DNA of 64,000 nucleotides from Thermotogota bacterium (GCA_029551145.1 JAKPGA010000034.1:123852-187851); one strand, 5' to 3'; shown: positions 43,256 to 51,577, numbered from the stretch's first letter. The notes: a model not told the origin generated them from the letters alone. A program made the numbers and translations.

Positions 43256-44092
43256 ATGGATGTGTCAATAGTTGTCGATAGCAGCATGGATTACCCCCGT
43301 GATTACAAATGGCAACTTCCAGTCTTTACCCTTCCTTTGAGATTGTACATAGACGAAAAAGAGTACAGAGACAGATTTGACATGAATGAGGAACAGATAT
43401 ATCAATACATGATCGAAGGAAAGAAAGTTGGAACTTCACTGCCGAATGTCAAAGAAACAGTTGAACTCTTGAGAAGTCTTTGCAAGGAATACGGGAAGGT
43501 CATCGTTTTAACACTCTCTCAGAAACTCAGTGGCACCTTCAACATGGTTAGAACAGTTGTTGAGAACTTCGACCTGAGTAAGAAAGTTGATGTTTACGAT
43601 TCGAAAGGCGTTAGCGGTAAGATCTACTATGTCCTAATCAGACTGATCAATGATATCCTCAATGGGAAAAGAGTTTCTCAAGAAATCATTGACAAATACA
43701 GCAAAGATTCAGCAATGTTCTTTGTCTTGAACACCTTGGAATACCTCAAAAAAGGCGGGAGAATAGGCAAACTCAGTGCCTTAATAGGTAAAATGTTGAA
43801 TATAAAGCCGATCCTATCACTGAATGAAGATGGTGAACTGTACAAACTATCGTCAGCGAGGAATGAAAAAGATTTGCTTGAAAAGATATCTTCATTGGTG
43901 AGGAACTTCATTGGCAAGGAAAAGAGTTATCTCCTCTATGGAGGTTACGGCCTTGAAAGCATGAGAGAATTCCTGAACAAGATATTGGCAAGATTTGACA
44001 AATGCGATGGAATAGCCCGTGTGGGACCAGCGGTCACGGCACACGCTGGACCTGAGGTGTTCGGAGTTCTGGTGGGGAAACCCTTTTTCTGA
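43256..44092 (+). CDS. DegV family fatty-acid-binding protein
   Basis: Members of the DegV family bind a fatty acid and feed fatty-acid kinases (FakB). The N-terminus DVSIVVDSSMDYP, the central SQKLSGTFNMVR and the LEYLKKGGRIGKLSALIGKMLNIKPIL block that closes over the lipid are clear. The C-terminus ends in GPAVTAHAGPEVFGVLV, a normal family ending. Length 278. CGGAGGAATG precedes the ATG. No fakA is nearby. Confidence 0.92.
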   Translation: MDVSIVVDSSMDYPRDYKWQLPVFTLPLRLYIDEKEYRDRFDMNEEQIYQYMIEGKKVGTSLPNVKETVELLRSLCKEYGKVIVLTLSQKLSGTFNMVRTVVENFDLSKKVDVYDSKGVSGKIYYVLIRLINDILNGKRVSQEIIDKYSKDSAMFFVLNTLEYLKKGGRIGKLSALIGKMLNIKPILSLNEDGELYKLSSARNEKDLLEKISSLVRNFIGKEKSYLLYGGYGLESMREFLNKILARFDKCDGIARVGPAVTAHAGPEVFGVLVGKPFF

Positions 44093-44135
44093 ATTTTTTA
44101 AAGAATTATTCAAAGATCCTGAACATTTAACTGTC

Positions 44136-44163
44136 TTGATAAGAGCTGTATTTGTGCTAATAT
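44136..44163 (+). promoter_or_regulatory. Probable promoter for tRNA-Pro
   Basis: TTGATA (44136-44141) and TAATAT (44158-44163) are 16 bp apart and end 16 bases before the tRNA. The -10 is a weaker match than the other promoters in the window. Confidence 0.55.
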
Positions 44164-44179
44164 ATTCAATGGTTTGTGT

Positions 44180-44257
44180 CGGGGCGTAGCGCAGACGGCT
44201 TAGCGCGCCTGCCTTGGGAGCAGGAGGTCGCTGGTTCAAGTCCAGTCGCCCCGACCA
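44180..44257 (+). tRNA. trnP: tRNA-Pro (anticodon UGG)
   Basis: The acceptor stem CGGGGCG (44180-44186) pairs with CGCCCCG (44247-44253). The anticodon stem CCTGC/GCAGG holds TGG at 44215-44217, and the T arm has GGTTCAAGTCC. CCA is encoded at 44255-44257, followed at once by a run of seven T, which may help end transcription. Confidence 0.95.
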
Positions 44258-44778
44258 TTTTTTTCAAAGTTCTCAGGAACCATCCTCTGTTCAAAAACCC
44301 TTTCTATGCTGTGAACACAAATTCCATGGTTGTTCTATTTGTTGCGCTATATTATCTTGTGAAAGGTTAAATGTCCCAAGAAAAACGGGTTATTGGCTCA
44401 GTATTCGTTACACCCATGGTTCTTTTCAAAGTTCGTTGGAATAGAACTGTAAGGAAAACCACGAGAAGATTTCCTGCTGAGCCCTGAGAGAAAATCACAC
44501 TGTTCCAATGAGAATAGCCCGTTCTTTGAACTGACAAACACTTCAAATATGTTGAAAGAATTCTCGTGGCTGAACTTCTTTTTTTCGCAATTTCACACAG
44601 TTGAGCCAGCACCAACAATACCCATGATCCATCTCAACGATAATCTTACAGACAACAGGGATTGACCAACACATCATAGCACTGAAAAAGACAACTTTCC
44701 AAAGATACAAACAAGGATTGCGATCAAATAGTTTACACTTACTTAAATGGGTCAGCATGTAGAATGTCATATGAATAG
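44258..44778. other. Gene-poor gap between tRNA-Pro and arsR
   Basis: About 520 bases without a supported gene. Short open frames on the minus strand (44367-44618 and the left part of 44543-45109) have no recognisable similarity and poor starts. The 12-mer TTTTCAAAGTTC occurs twice, at 44261 and 44423. No tRNA, terminator or riboswitch fold was recognised. It could be a decayed gene or a small RNA locus. Confidence 0.4.
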
Positions 44779-44794
44779 TTGTATAATTGTACAA
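44779..44794 (+). promoter_or_regulatory. Candidate ArsR operator overlapping the -10 box
   Basis: TTGTATAATTGTACAA is a near-perfect inverted repeat (two mismatched positions) that contains TATAAT at 44782-44787. It sits 20 bases before the arsR start codon, where an autorepressor would bind. The -35 box is poor. Confidence 0.6.
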
Positions 44795-44813
44795 GAATGA
44801 AAGGAGGTAGGTG

Positions 44814-45089
44814 GTGAATCCAGAAAAACTTCTCAAAGCCTTGGCCTGTAAATGGAGAATTGAGATCATAAAGCAGATAGCAGAACAAGATCTGTGTATG
44901 TGTGACCTTGAGGCTACAAACCATATTGACATGACAACTATCTCAAGGCATATAGCCGTCCTACAGAATGCTGGAATTGTTGAGCTAAAGAGAGAGGGAC
45001 AGAGAAAAAGAATTCTTCTAAAAGATAACAGGGTTCTCGAACTGATTAATTTGGCGGAGGATATCTGTAAAGGACTGCAATCGTCATAA
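44814..45089 (+). CDS. ArsR family transcriptional regulator with CxC motif
   Basis: A 91-residue winged-helix repressor. It has the ArsR alpha-3 metal motif LCMCDLE (C28 and C30 from the chosen start), plus C12 nearby, so three thiols are available for a soft metal or metalloid. The recognition helix is HIDMTTISRHIAVLQNAGIVEL. GTG at 44814 is 6 bases after AGGAGG; the adjacent GTG at 44811 is too close. It heads a tight cassette with a ferredoxin and an HdrA-like protein, so it probably regulates them, through a thiol-bound metal or a redox signal. Confidence 0.9.
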   Translation: MNPEKLLKALACKWRIEIIKQIAEQDLCMCDLEATNHIDMTTISRHIAVLQNAGIVELKREGQRKRILLKDNRVLELINLAEDICKGLQSS

Positions 45090-45102
45090 AGGAGGAGGTA
45101 AG

Positions 45103-45315
45103 ATGGCAAAGAACTGGTATCCAGTTATCGACTATGAAAAATGTGCCGGCTGTCTAAGCTGTGCGAATTTCTGTCCTCATGGAGTCTACACAATCCAAGA
45201 CGGCAAACCTGTTGTCACCAATCCTCTGGAATGTGTCGAATTCTGCAGAGGATGTCAAAAACTCTGTGATTACGGTGCGATAACTTACTCTGCGGAGGTG
45301 AAAACTCATGGGTAA
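45103..45315 (+). CDS. Small ferredoxin with two 4Fe-4S motifs
   Basis: A 70-residue cytoplasmic electron carrier. The first motif is C14-x2-C17-x2-C20-x3-C24-P. The second is C44-x3-C48-x2-C51-x3-C55, with three residues between the first pair where two are usual. A perfect AAAGGAGGAGG ribosome-binding site precedes the ATG. The next gene overlaps it by 8 bases. It is the likely electron partner of the HdrA-like protein. Confidence 0.9.
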   Translation: MAKNWYPVIDYEKCAGCLSCANFCPHGVYTIQDGKPVVTNPLECVEFCRGCQKLCDYGAITYSAEVKTHG

Positions 45316-45664
45316 AAAAGGATTGTTACTGTGTGTTTGTCAGGGTACGTGTCCATCTTTTCATCAGATGAATGTTTTTGAAGTACTCAACGCCGTGAGA
45401 AGAGAAAACTTGGTTGATTTCGTGGGTCTTCATCCACAACTGTGCGCAGATGATGGAGATATTTATTTGAAAACATTGACAAAGGATGACCAGATAGAGA
45501 AATTATATGTGGCAGGCTGTGATCCAGCGATGCAGAAGAAGATGTATCGAGATGCCTTTGAAGCAAGTAATTTCGATAAATCAAAACACGTTGGTGTGGA
45601 CATAAGAAACATGACCACAGAGCAAGCAATCGAGGCAATAAGAAATCTCATAAAGAATAGTTAG
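45308..45664 (+). CDS. Stand-alone HdrA N-terminal-domain-like iron-sulfur protein
   Basis: A 118-residue protein that aligns by eye with the first ~120 residues of heterodisulfide reductase subunit A. LLCVCQGTC matches the YVCHCG motif, LHPQLCADDG matches the YMCSDPG motif, and KLYVAGCDPAMQKKMYRDAFEASNFD matches [22 protein letters not shown]. Cysteines are C9, C11, C15, C46 and C71; in HdrA the equivalent residues bind a 4Fe-4S cluster. No flavin domain follows, and the protein stops here. GCGGAGGTG precedes the ATG. Function is unknown. Confidence 0.72.
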   Translation: MGKKGLLLCVCQGTCPSFHQMNVFEVLNAVRRENLVDFVGLHPQLCADDGDIYLKTLTKDDQIEKLYVAGCDPAMQKKMYRDAFEASNFDKSKHVGVDIRNMTTEQAIEAIRNLIKNS

Positions 45665-45677
45665 TCCAAATTTCTCT

Positions 45678-45705
45678 TTCAAAGAAGATAGTTTTGAGAT
45701 ATAAT
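45678..45705 (+). promoter_or_regulatory. Weak candidate promoter ahead of a terminator
   Basis: TATAAT at 45700-45705 with TTCAAA 16 bp upstream. A terminator hairpin begins only 28 bases after the -10, so any transcript would be very short unless it reads through to the amidotransferase gene. It may be chance. Confidence 0.3.
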
Positions 45706-45733
45706 TGATCTGTATCGATTAGCTTTGAAAAAT

Positions 45734-45758
45734 ACCGGCCTCAGGCCGGTGTTTTCTT
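45734..45758 (+). terminator. Terminator after the arsR cassette
   Basis: A 7-bp stem ACCGGCC/GGCCGGT closes a TCA loop and is followed by GTTTTCTT. It ends the arsR-ferredoxin-HdrA-like operon. Confidence 0.85.
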
Positions 45759-45804
45759 AGTCTGAAAAGGTATCCTTAGGAATATTCCATCGAGGTGAAC
45801 AAAG

Positions 45805-46452
45805 ATGTGCAGAATGATCGGATTTTCTTTTGACAAGCAGACAGTCGTGACCGTTCTTTTCGAACATCTACAACACATGGCTCAGCGTGGAAAAGGTGCC
45901 CCACACAACCACGGTTGGGGGCTGTACGCGCTCAAGGATGATGCAGTAGTGTACTATCGCTCACCAAGACCTGCTTATGAAGAGACAATTGTGCCTTTTT
46001 CGGCACAGGTGGGCATAATGCATGCGAGGAAGGCTTCTGAGCACCTACCAGTGACTTTCTTACAGCTCCACCCTTTTATCGATAACAAGGGCAAGGCGTT
46101 CTGTCACAACGGGACGATCTTTGACATACCACAGTTTTCAATAGAGAGCGATACTTATTCGTATTTTGTAAGGATTAAAGACTATCAGGACTACCAACAA
46201 CTCTCAGAGAATGTCAAAACAGTTACTCACAGTTATAGACATACCGGTATGAACTTTTTGATGGTAGACGGTGAGAGGCTTATCGTCTATTGCGGTTACA
46301 GTGAAAATGCAGATTACTATACTCTTTGGTACGATGACAGTAATGGTTTTGTTGTGTGCTCTGAACCGATGTCTCACAGCTTCAAGCCAATGGAGAATCG
46401 AAGTCTTTTTGTCATAGAAAATGGAAAGTTGATCACAACGCTCAAAATATAG
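45805..46452 (+). CDS. Class II glutamine amidotransferase
   Basis: N-terminal-nucleophile amidohydrolase of the YafJ/EgtC-like type. The nucleophile is C2 in MCRMIGF. MAQRGKGAPHNHGWGLYA, GIMHARKASEH and FCHNGTIFD form the glutaminase site. There is no synthetase domain, so ammonia acceptor or hydrolytic role is unknown. Length 215. GAGGTG precedes the ATG. It converges on trxB with a shared terminator. Confidence 0.85.
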   Translation: MCRMIGFSFDKQTVVTVLFEHLQHMAQRGKGAPHNHGWGLYALKDDAVVYYRSPRPAYEETIVPFSAQVGIMHARKASEHLPVTFLQLHPFIDNKGKAFCHNGTIFDIPQFSIESDTYSYFVRIKDYQDYQQLSENVKTVTHSYRHTGMNFLMVDGERLIVYCGYSENADYYTLWYDDSNGFVVCSEPMSHSFKPMENRSLFVIENGKLITTLKI

Positions 46453-46455
46453 CTA

Positions 46456-46483
46456 AAAGAGGGCGCAACTTTACGCCCTCTTT
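46456..46483. terminator. Bidirectional terminator between convergent genes
   Basis: A 10-bp stem AAAGAGGGCG/CGCCCTCTTT with an 8-base loop, with A and T runs on both sides so that it works on either strand. It overlaps the trxB stop codon. Confidence 0.88.
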
Positions 46484-47436
46484 CATGAAAAATAATGCTC
46501 TACTGCGTGCATCGCCGCAATCGCACCATCTGCAACGGCAGTGATTATCTGCCTTGTGTTCTTTTTTCTAACATCCCCTATGGCATATATTCTGGGAACA
46601 CTCGTCTGCATTGATTCATCTGTGATGATATAGCCAGATTCATCGAGCTCGACAATCCCGTTTACTAACTCCGAGTTTGGCATCAAACCTATTGCGATAA
46701 AAACACCGTCGAACTTTAGTCTACTCAACTGACCTGTCTTTGTGTCCTTTAATATGACCTCTTCTAATTTTTTGGATCCAACGAATTCTTCAACGACCTT
46801 GTTGAATTCAAATTTGATCTTTTCGTTGGAGAAAGCCTTATCCTGAAGAATTTTCACTGCTCTGAGTTTGTCTCTTCGATGAATTATGGTCACCGACCTT
46901 GCAATCTTAGCCAGATAAAGCGCATCGTTTATCGCTGTATCTCCTCCTCCAACAACCGCAACATCTTTGTCTTTAAAAAAGTATCCATCACAGGTCGCGC
47001 AGTAAGATATACCCTTGGCTGTAAGTTCCCTTTCGCCAGCTACTCCAAGTTTCCTGGGATCAGCGCCAGTTGCTATCATTATCACACCGGCACTTATCAG
47101 CCTGCCTTCTTCAGTCCTCACGATCCTCTTTTCATCTTCAACAATGATTTTCGTTGCCTGTGCATTGAGAAACTCTGTGCCAAGTGACTCGGCGTGTTCC
47201 TTCATCCTTCGTGCGAGTTCCTGTCCTTCAATAGATGAGAAACCAAGGTAATTGTCTATGTACGTGGTCAAATTCAATTGCCCGCCTTCAAGCGTTTTCT
47301 CGATCACAAGTACACTCAGACCAGCACGCTTAGCATAAACCGCCGCACCCAACGCTGCAGGTCCACCACCTACGGTCACCACATCATAGTGATCTTTGAT
47401 TTCACCTTTCAAACCTACATCAAAGAGCACGCTCAA
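46483..47436 (-). CDS. trxB: Thioredoxin reductase
   Basis: FAD/NADPH enzyme that reduces thioredoxin-fold partners. FAD motif GGGPAALG is at residues 23-30, the redox pair C146-A-T-C149-D is in the pyridine-nucleotide domain, NADPH motif VVGGGDTA follows, and the C-terminal AIGDV block is present. Length 317. The start is TTG overlapping the stop of the upstream protein disulfide oxidoreductase gene, which is its probable substrate. GGAG lies 4 bases upstream. Confidence 0.94.
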   Translation of the reverse strand: MSVLFDVGLKGEIKDHYDVVTVGGGPAALGAAVYAKRAGLSVLVIEKTLEGGQLNLTTYIDNYLGFSSIEGQELARRMKEHAESLGTEFLNAQATKIIVEDEKRIVRTEEGRLISAGVIMIATGADPRKLGVAGERELTAKGISYCATCDGYFFKDKDVAVVGGGDTAINDALYLAKIARSVTIIHRRDKLRAVKILQDKAFSNEKIKFEFNKVVEEFVGSKKLEEVILKDTKTGQLSRLKFDGVFIAIGLMPNSELVNGIVELDESGYIITDESMQTSVPRIYAIGDVRKKNTRQIITAVADGAIAAMHAVEHYFS

Positions 47437-48095
47437 TCATCTCCAACTGCCTTGAAAAGTTCTTGTATGAATGCGTTTTCTGGATACGCCCCAACAAAAT
47501 CGTGTTTGTCATTAATGAAGGTATGTGGAACGGAGGAGACTCCGTAATTCATACTCATTTCTGGGAATTCATTTGCCTCAATCATCTCAGCGATGATGTT
47601 TGAATTGACCAACGCGGCGCTGTGGGCCATCAATACAGCCTTTGGGCAGTAAGGACAGGTTGGTGTCACGAAGACCTTGATTCTGACAGGTGAATCTATG
47701 GATCGGATTTTCTCGATTTGCTCAGCATTGAAAAAAGACGGCTTTCCTGTGGACACAGATATGATGTCCTGTATCAGACTCGAAAACTCGTGACCTGATG
47801 GTATGCCGTAGAACCTTATTCTCGAGTCATTGCCTTCTTTATCAAGAAGAACTATTGCTGGAGCCATGCCTATCTTGTACTGATCTACAATCTGTTTATC
47901 TCTTTTCACATGATAGACGTACATCTCCAATTTACTGTCAATCGAGGACAATTCCTGCAGAACTTGCTCTGTTAGATCACAATACTCACATTCAGACTTG
48001 TCATCCACAAAGATCAGTATTTTCACCGGATCCTTCAATTGTTCCGAGAAAACCTTTTGAAGATATCTTGCGTCTTTTTCACTTATCAATGCCAT
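47433..48095 (-). CDS. Protein disulfide oxidoreductase with two thioredoxin folds
   Basis: A 220-residue glutaredoxin-like PDO of hyperthermophiles. The N-terminal fold has C36-E-Y-C39 and the C-terminal fold has C147-P-Y-C150, each in a thioredoxin position, with cis-proline loops (GMAPAIVLL and SVPHTF). It makes or breaks disulfides in cytoplasmic proteins and is probably recycled by the TrxB encoded immediately downstream. No signal peptide is seen. AGGAGG precedes the ATG. Confidence 0.93.
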   Translation of the reverse strand: MALISEKDARYLQKVFSEQLKDPVKILIFVDDKSECEYCDLTEQVLQELSSIDSKLEMYVYHVKRDKQIVDQYKIGMAPAIVLLDKEGNDSRIRFYGIPSGHEFSSLIQDIISVSTGKPSFFNAEQIEKIRSIDSPVRIKVFVTPTCPYCPKAVLMAHSAALVNSNIIAEMIEANEFPEMSMNYGVSSVPHTFINDKHDFVGAYPENAFIQELFKAVGDD

Positions 48096-48147
48096 TTTTC
48101 ATACCTCCTCAGCTTCTACATATAAATTCTACCAGATTAGTCGGAAT

Positions 48148-48660
48148 TTATTCTTTTCTATCCAGTAAAGACGATGTAAAACCTAAGATGATAAGCAGAA
48201 CACCAAGCGAGAGTTTGCTCAGTTCATGACCAGGCGAGACTCTGTTCAGGACGAAGACAAGCGTAAACAATCCCCAGCAGATCAAAACGGAGGCGACATT
48301 CCGTTTTGTGCATCGTCTCAGCAGATAAGTCGTCACATACTCTTTCTTGGTGAACCCCATGGAAAGAAAGAGCACTCGAAATCTCTTATCTTCACCTTCA
48401 AGATAAACGGACAGTCTACCTATATGGAAAAGAAAAGCAATCAGCGAACATATGAAAAAGTTTCTGACACCATACTGCCCAAAGACAGAGGTATATGTGA
48501 TGAGAGCACCTAATGTGGCGAGCACGTTAATCGTAGAAAAAGGAGCAAGCGTCATGTTCGCAGTGCCAGAAAAACTCGCCCAGACAACTGGGAGAGCGGA
48601 AGATATGCCAATCAATGAATAGACTGCGCCAAAAAGAAAATCTCTGAGAAAATCAGTCAC
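48148..48660 (-). CDS. Membrane protein of unknown function
   Basis: A 170-residue protein with about five hydrophobic segments (residues near 8-28, 43-60, 67-83, 122-137 and 147-162) and a charged loop EGEDKRFRVLF...TKKEYVTTYLLRRCTKR between the third and fourth. No family was recognised. The GTG start lies two bases after the SPFH gene stop, so it belongs to the rplI-rnz-nfeD-SPFH operon. A role with the SPFH/NfeD membrane complex is only a suggestion from position. Confidence 0.65.
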   Translation of the reverse strand: MTDFLRDFLFGAVYSLIGISSALPVVWASFSGTANMTLAPFSTINVLATLGALITYTSVFGQYGVRNFFICSLIAFLFHIGRLSVYLEGEDKRFRVLFLSMGFTKKEYVTTYLLRRCTKRNVASVLICWGLFTLVFVLNRVSPGHELSKLSLGVLLIILGFTSSLLDRKE

Positions 48661-48662
48661 CT

Positions 48663-49580
48663 TTATTTTTTCTCCTCTCCTTCGGGTTCTTTTTTGAGAA
48701 CCTCTGCAATACCTGCGAGACTTGAGAGAATCGCAGAAGCTTCCATGGGCAAGAATATCTTGGTAGCTTTGCCGTTGGCTATTTCCTTGAGCGCATCGAG
48801 GTACTTGATTGCTATCAAATCACTGGTCGGTGCACCTTCATGAATAGCCTTGAAGACACTCAAGATTGCATCCGCTTGACCTTGCGCTTCTGCGATGAGT
48901 TTGAATCTGTTTGCTTCGGCAACCTTCTTGATCGCCTCGGCTTCACCTTCTGCTTTCAAAATGGCCGCATTTCTTTCTCCTTCTGCCTTAAGTATTTCCG
49001 CTTGTTTTATACCTTCTGCTTCGAGAATTGCTGCTCTTTTTGTTCTTTCTGCCTTCATCTGTTTACTCATAGCGTCGGTTATATCCTTCGGTGGATCGAT
49101 CTTCTTGATCTCAACCCTTGTTATTCTCACTCCCCATTTATCTGTGGCGTCGTCCAAAACCGTTCTCAACCTTGTATTTATCTTCTCTCTTGAAGTGAGT
49201 GTTTGATCAAGTTCCAGTTCACCTATAACATTTCTCAAATTGGTCTGAGCGAGTTTGAGTGTCGCGAATTGAAAGTTGTTGACGTTGTACACAACCTTGT
49301 ACGCATCTGTGACTTCATAGTAAATCACCGCGTCTACCGTAACAACAACATTGTCCTTGGTTATAACTTCTTGTGGTGGGACGTCTATGACCATTTCTCT
49401 AAGATCAACGCGAGTCATTCTGTCAAAGAAAGGTATGATGAAGTGCAAACCCGGTCCCGCTTCTTTGTGAAATTTACCAAGCCTTTCCACTAATCCTCTC
49501 TGATAAGGCCTAACTACTTTGATACCAGTGGCGGCTATTATCAGTATCAATATTGCAACTACACCGAGTGCTATTATCAT
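48663..49580 (-). CDS. SPFH/band 7 (stomatin-like) membrane protein
   Basis: A 305-residue QmcA/stomatin-type protein. One N-terminal hydrophobic anchor ([19 protein letters not shown]) is followed by [30 protein letters not shown], the band 7 domain, and a long alanine/glutamate coiled coil ([31 protein letters not shown]; about 190-240). It is thought to scaffold membrane microdomains. It overlaps the NfeD gene by 4 bases, a pairing found in most bacteria. Confidence 0.93.
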   Translation of the reverse strand: MIIALGVVAILILIIAATGIKVVRPYQRGLVERLGKFHKEAGPGLHFIIPFFDRMTRVDLREMVIDVPPQEVITKDNVVVTVDAVIYYEVTDAYKVVYNVNNFQFATLKLAQTNLRNVIGELELDQTLTSREKINTRLRTVLDDATDKWGVRITRVEIKKIDPPKDITDAMSKQMKAERTKRAAILEAEGIKQAEILKAEGERNAAILKAEGEAEAIKKVAEANRFKLIAEAQGQADAILSVFKAIHEGAPTSDLIAIKYLDALKEIANGKATKIFLPMEASAILSSLAGIAEVLKKEPEGEEKK

Positions 49581-50020
49581 TTTTCTTCACCTCCCTGCGA
49601 TTTTTCGACGACAACATGCGCCCCTTCTACTCTCAGTATCTTAACTTTTTCTCCTTCTTGGATGATAGAATCGTCCTTAGAATAAGCCCGCCATATGTCG
49701 CCGTCGATCTTAACAAGTCCTTTGCCCTGTTCATTGTTGACAGTTTCGACTACTGAACCAATTTTCCCTATTATCTCATCTACATGTATCTTGCGCGGTT
49801 GCTCCTTGGTTAATTTCTTGGTCAATGGTCGGGTCAAGATCACCAAAAGTCCAGATACAACAATGAAGGTTATGACCTGGATTAGCGTACCAAAGGCGAC
49901 GCTAACTGCAGATGCTACAAATGCTCCTATTCCAAACCAAAAAAGGAAAAACGTTGGGGTGAATATTTCACCTATCACAAAAATCACGCCAAAGATCAGC
50001 CAGACTACAAAAGGTTCCAT
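49577..50020 (-). CDS. NfeD family membrane protein (short form)
   Basis: A 147-residue protein with N-terminal membrane helices ([33 protein letters not shown] and a third helix) and a C-terminal OB-fold domain (about 85-145, [30 protein letters not shown]). It lacks the ClpP-like protease domain of long NfeD. It partners the SPFH protein encoded next. ATG at 50020 is chosen because GGGGGTGAT precedes it; a TTG at 50038 overlaps that site. Confidence 0.9.
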   Translation of the reverse strand: MEPFVVWLIFGVIFVIGEIFTPTFFLFWFGIGAFVASAVSVAFGTLIQVITFIVVSGLLVILTRPLTKKLTKEQPRKIHVDEIIGKIGSVVETVNNEQGKGLVKIDGDIWRAYSKDDSIIQEGEKVKILRVEGAHVVVEKSQGGEEK

Positions 50021-50034
50021 TTGTATCACCCCCT

Positions 50035-50883
50035 TCAAAGTGTGAAGACAATTTCTGGATCAACATAGTTTATCTGGAAATTCACAGGTTCCTTTAAACT
50101 TCGCAGATATCTGTCGATCTTGCCACTGTATCTGGATGAGATATGGTACAAGATCAATCTCTGGACATTGGCTTGACGTGCTATTTCGAGTACCTCTTCA
50201 AGTGAGGCGTGTGCGTTCATTTTCCTGTCGCTGGTTTTAAGAAATGTGCATTCATGCAACAATATCTCACTGTCTTTGGCATCTAATGGATCGATACCAA
50301 AGGTATCGCCAGAGACCGTCAGGATTTTCTTCTCATATGCCTCTGTTATTTGATCTGACCCAAATCTCTTGGACAGCTTACTTATTTCCTCTTCCGGGAG
50401 GTCTCTGAATTCCTGTCTGAGTCTTCGACGTGTTTCAATTACATTATACCCGAGGCTGAAATCTTGAACCGTGTGCTTCACCTTAAATGGTACTATATAC
50501 CTTGCAAACCCACCTGCCTGCCTCAAAAAAACCTTCTCTTGAGCCGATACAGGCTGAGCAATCAAGTCGAATCTGAGATCGTCGTTGGCTCTTTTGATGA
50601 ACTCCAACCATTCCTCGATCGCAGTGTTACCTTTTGGATAATAGACTATAAGTGGTTTTTCTCTGTCTCCCATGGAATTGTTTCTCGTGTTCACTATGGT
50701 CCATAACCCGGATATATGATCTATGTGACCGTGTGTCAAGAAAACATATCTGATGGCGTAAATCCTATTTGACATCGCCAGTGAAACACCTTCACCTGCA
50801 TCAAAGAGTATTCTCTCAGGAGCGTAATAGATCCAGGTAGAATACAGAGCTTTGGAGTATATCTGAAGTATCAGCTTACTCAC
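50035..50883 (-). CDS. rnz: Ribonuclease Z, T. maritima type
   Basis: Metallo-beta-lactamase-fold tRNA 3' endonuclease. The metal site is H51-G-H53-I-D55-H56. The N-terminus (SKALYSTWIYYAPERILFDAGEGV) and RNNSMGDREKPL match the Thermotoga maritima enzyme closely as I recall it; that type has a short, unusual exosite arm. The maritima enzyme is reported to cut after CCA. Consistently, all three tRNA genes in this window encode CCA. Length 282. The start is GTG, overlapping the rplI stop by 4 bases. Confidence 0.94.
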   Translation of the reverse strand: MSKLILQIYSKALYSTWIYYAPERILFDAGEGVSLAMSNRIYAIRYVFLTHGHIDHISGLWTIVNTRNNSMGDREKPLIVYYPKGNTAIEEWLEFIKRANDDLRFDLIAQPVSAQEKVFLRQAGGFARYIVPFKVKHTVQDFSLGYNVIETRRRLRQEFRDLPEEEISKLSKRFGSDQITEAYEKKILTVSGDTFGIDPLDAKDSEILLHECTFLKTSDRKMNAHASLEEVLEIARQANVQRLILYHISSRYSGKIDRYLRSLKEPVNFQINYVDPEIVFTL

Positions 50884-51335
50884 CCTTTCTCTTCACCTAT
50901 GACCTCGAGTTTTATCACACCTTTTACACCTCCTGGAAGGTGCATTTCAACATCATATAGGCCAACTTCTTTAATCGGCTTTTCAAGGTGGATCCATCTT
51001 TTATCTATCTCCATATTTGCGTTCTTGGAGAGAATCTCTGCCAAACTAACCGATGTCAGTGCTCCAAAAAGCTTTCCTCCACCTCCTACCTTGACGTAGA
51101 CCTTGTGTACCTGGCGCTGCAGAGTTTTGAGTATCTCTTCGCTTTTCTTTCTGGTGAGATCTTCTTTATGAATCTTCAGTGTCTTCTCGTTTTCAATCCT
51201 TTTCATCTCACCCTCTGTTGCGGGCTTTGCCAAACCTCGTGGTATGAGATAGTTCCTTGCGTATCCATCTTTCACTTCTTTTAATTCACCACTCTTGCCT
51301 ATACCCGATATGTCCTTCAGCAAGACAACTTTCAT
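50880..51335 (-). CDS. rplI: 50S ribosomal protein L9
   Basis: Large-subunit protein with two globular domains joined by a long helix. The L9 signature GYARNYLIPRGLA is at residues 24-36, the connecting helix is rich in charged residues (about 41-75), and the C-terminal domain ends at 151 with PGGVKGVIKLEVIGE. AAAGGAGG precedes the ATG. It opens the minus-strand operon with rnz. Confidence 0.97.
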   Translation of the reverse strand: MKVVLLKDISGIGKSGELKEVKDGYARNYLIPRGLAKPATEGEMKRIENEKTLKIHKEDLTRKKSEEILKTLQRQVHKVYVKVGGGGKLFGALTSVSLAEILSKNANMEIDKRWIHLEKPIKEVGLYDVEMHLPGGVKGVIKLEVIGEEKG

Positions 51336-51358
51336 CTGACGTTCCTCCTTTCGTTTTC

Positions 51359-51364
51359 ATTATA
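51359..51364 (-). promoter_or_regulatory. -10 box for the rplI operon
   Basis: TATAAT on the minus strand, 23 bases before the rplI start codon. No convincing -35 box lies at the right distance; TTGGCT is 14 bp upstream, too close. Confidence 0.45.
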
Positions 51365-51577
51365 CTATGACACAGAAAAGCCAAGGGATTGCCGAACAGA
51401 CTTGTACATTCAGATCAACAGTTCATTTTTTCGCACCGTAAGCAATACACCTTCAGATGTGTTAGCGCTGAGGTTATGTCTCGAATTATCAAAGTAAACG
51501 CAAACAGCGAGATAGTATGAAGTTGTATGTTAAGATTGTTCTGTAGAGAAATTGAACTTTTGGAGGTATTTATTTTT

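Noticed and set aside
44543..45109. Minus-strand open frame across the gap and arsR
   Set aside because: It runs antisense to arsR, which is well supported. No known transposase or other motif could be recognised in the gap portion.
51470..51500. Imperfect hairpin in the gap upstream of the glycosyltransferase
   Set aside because: The stem is short with a bulge and no T tract; support is too weak to call a terminator or riboswitch.
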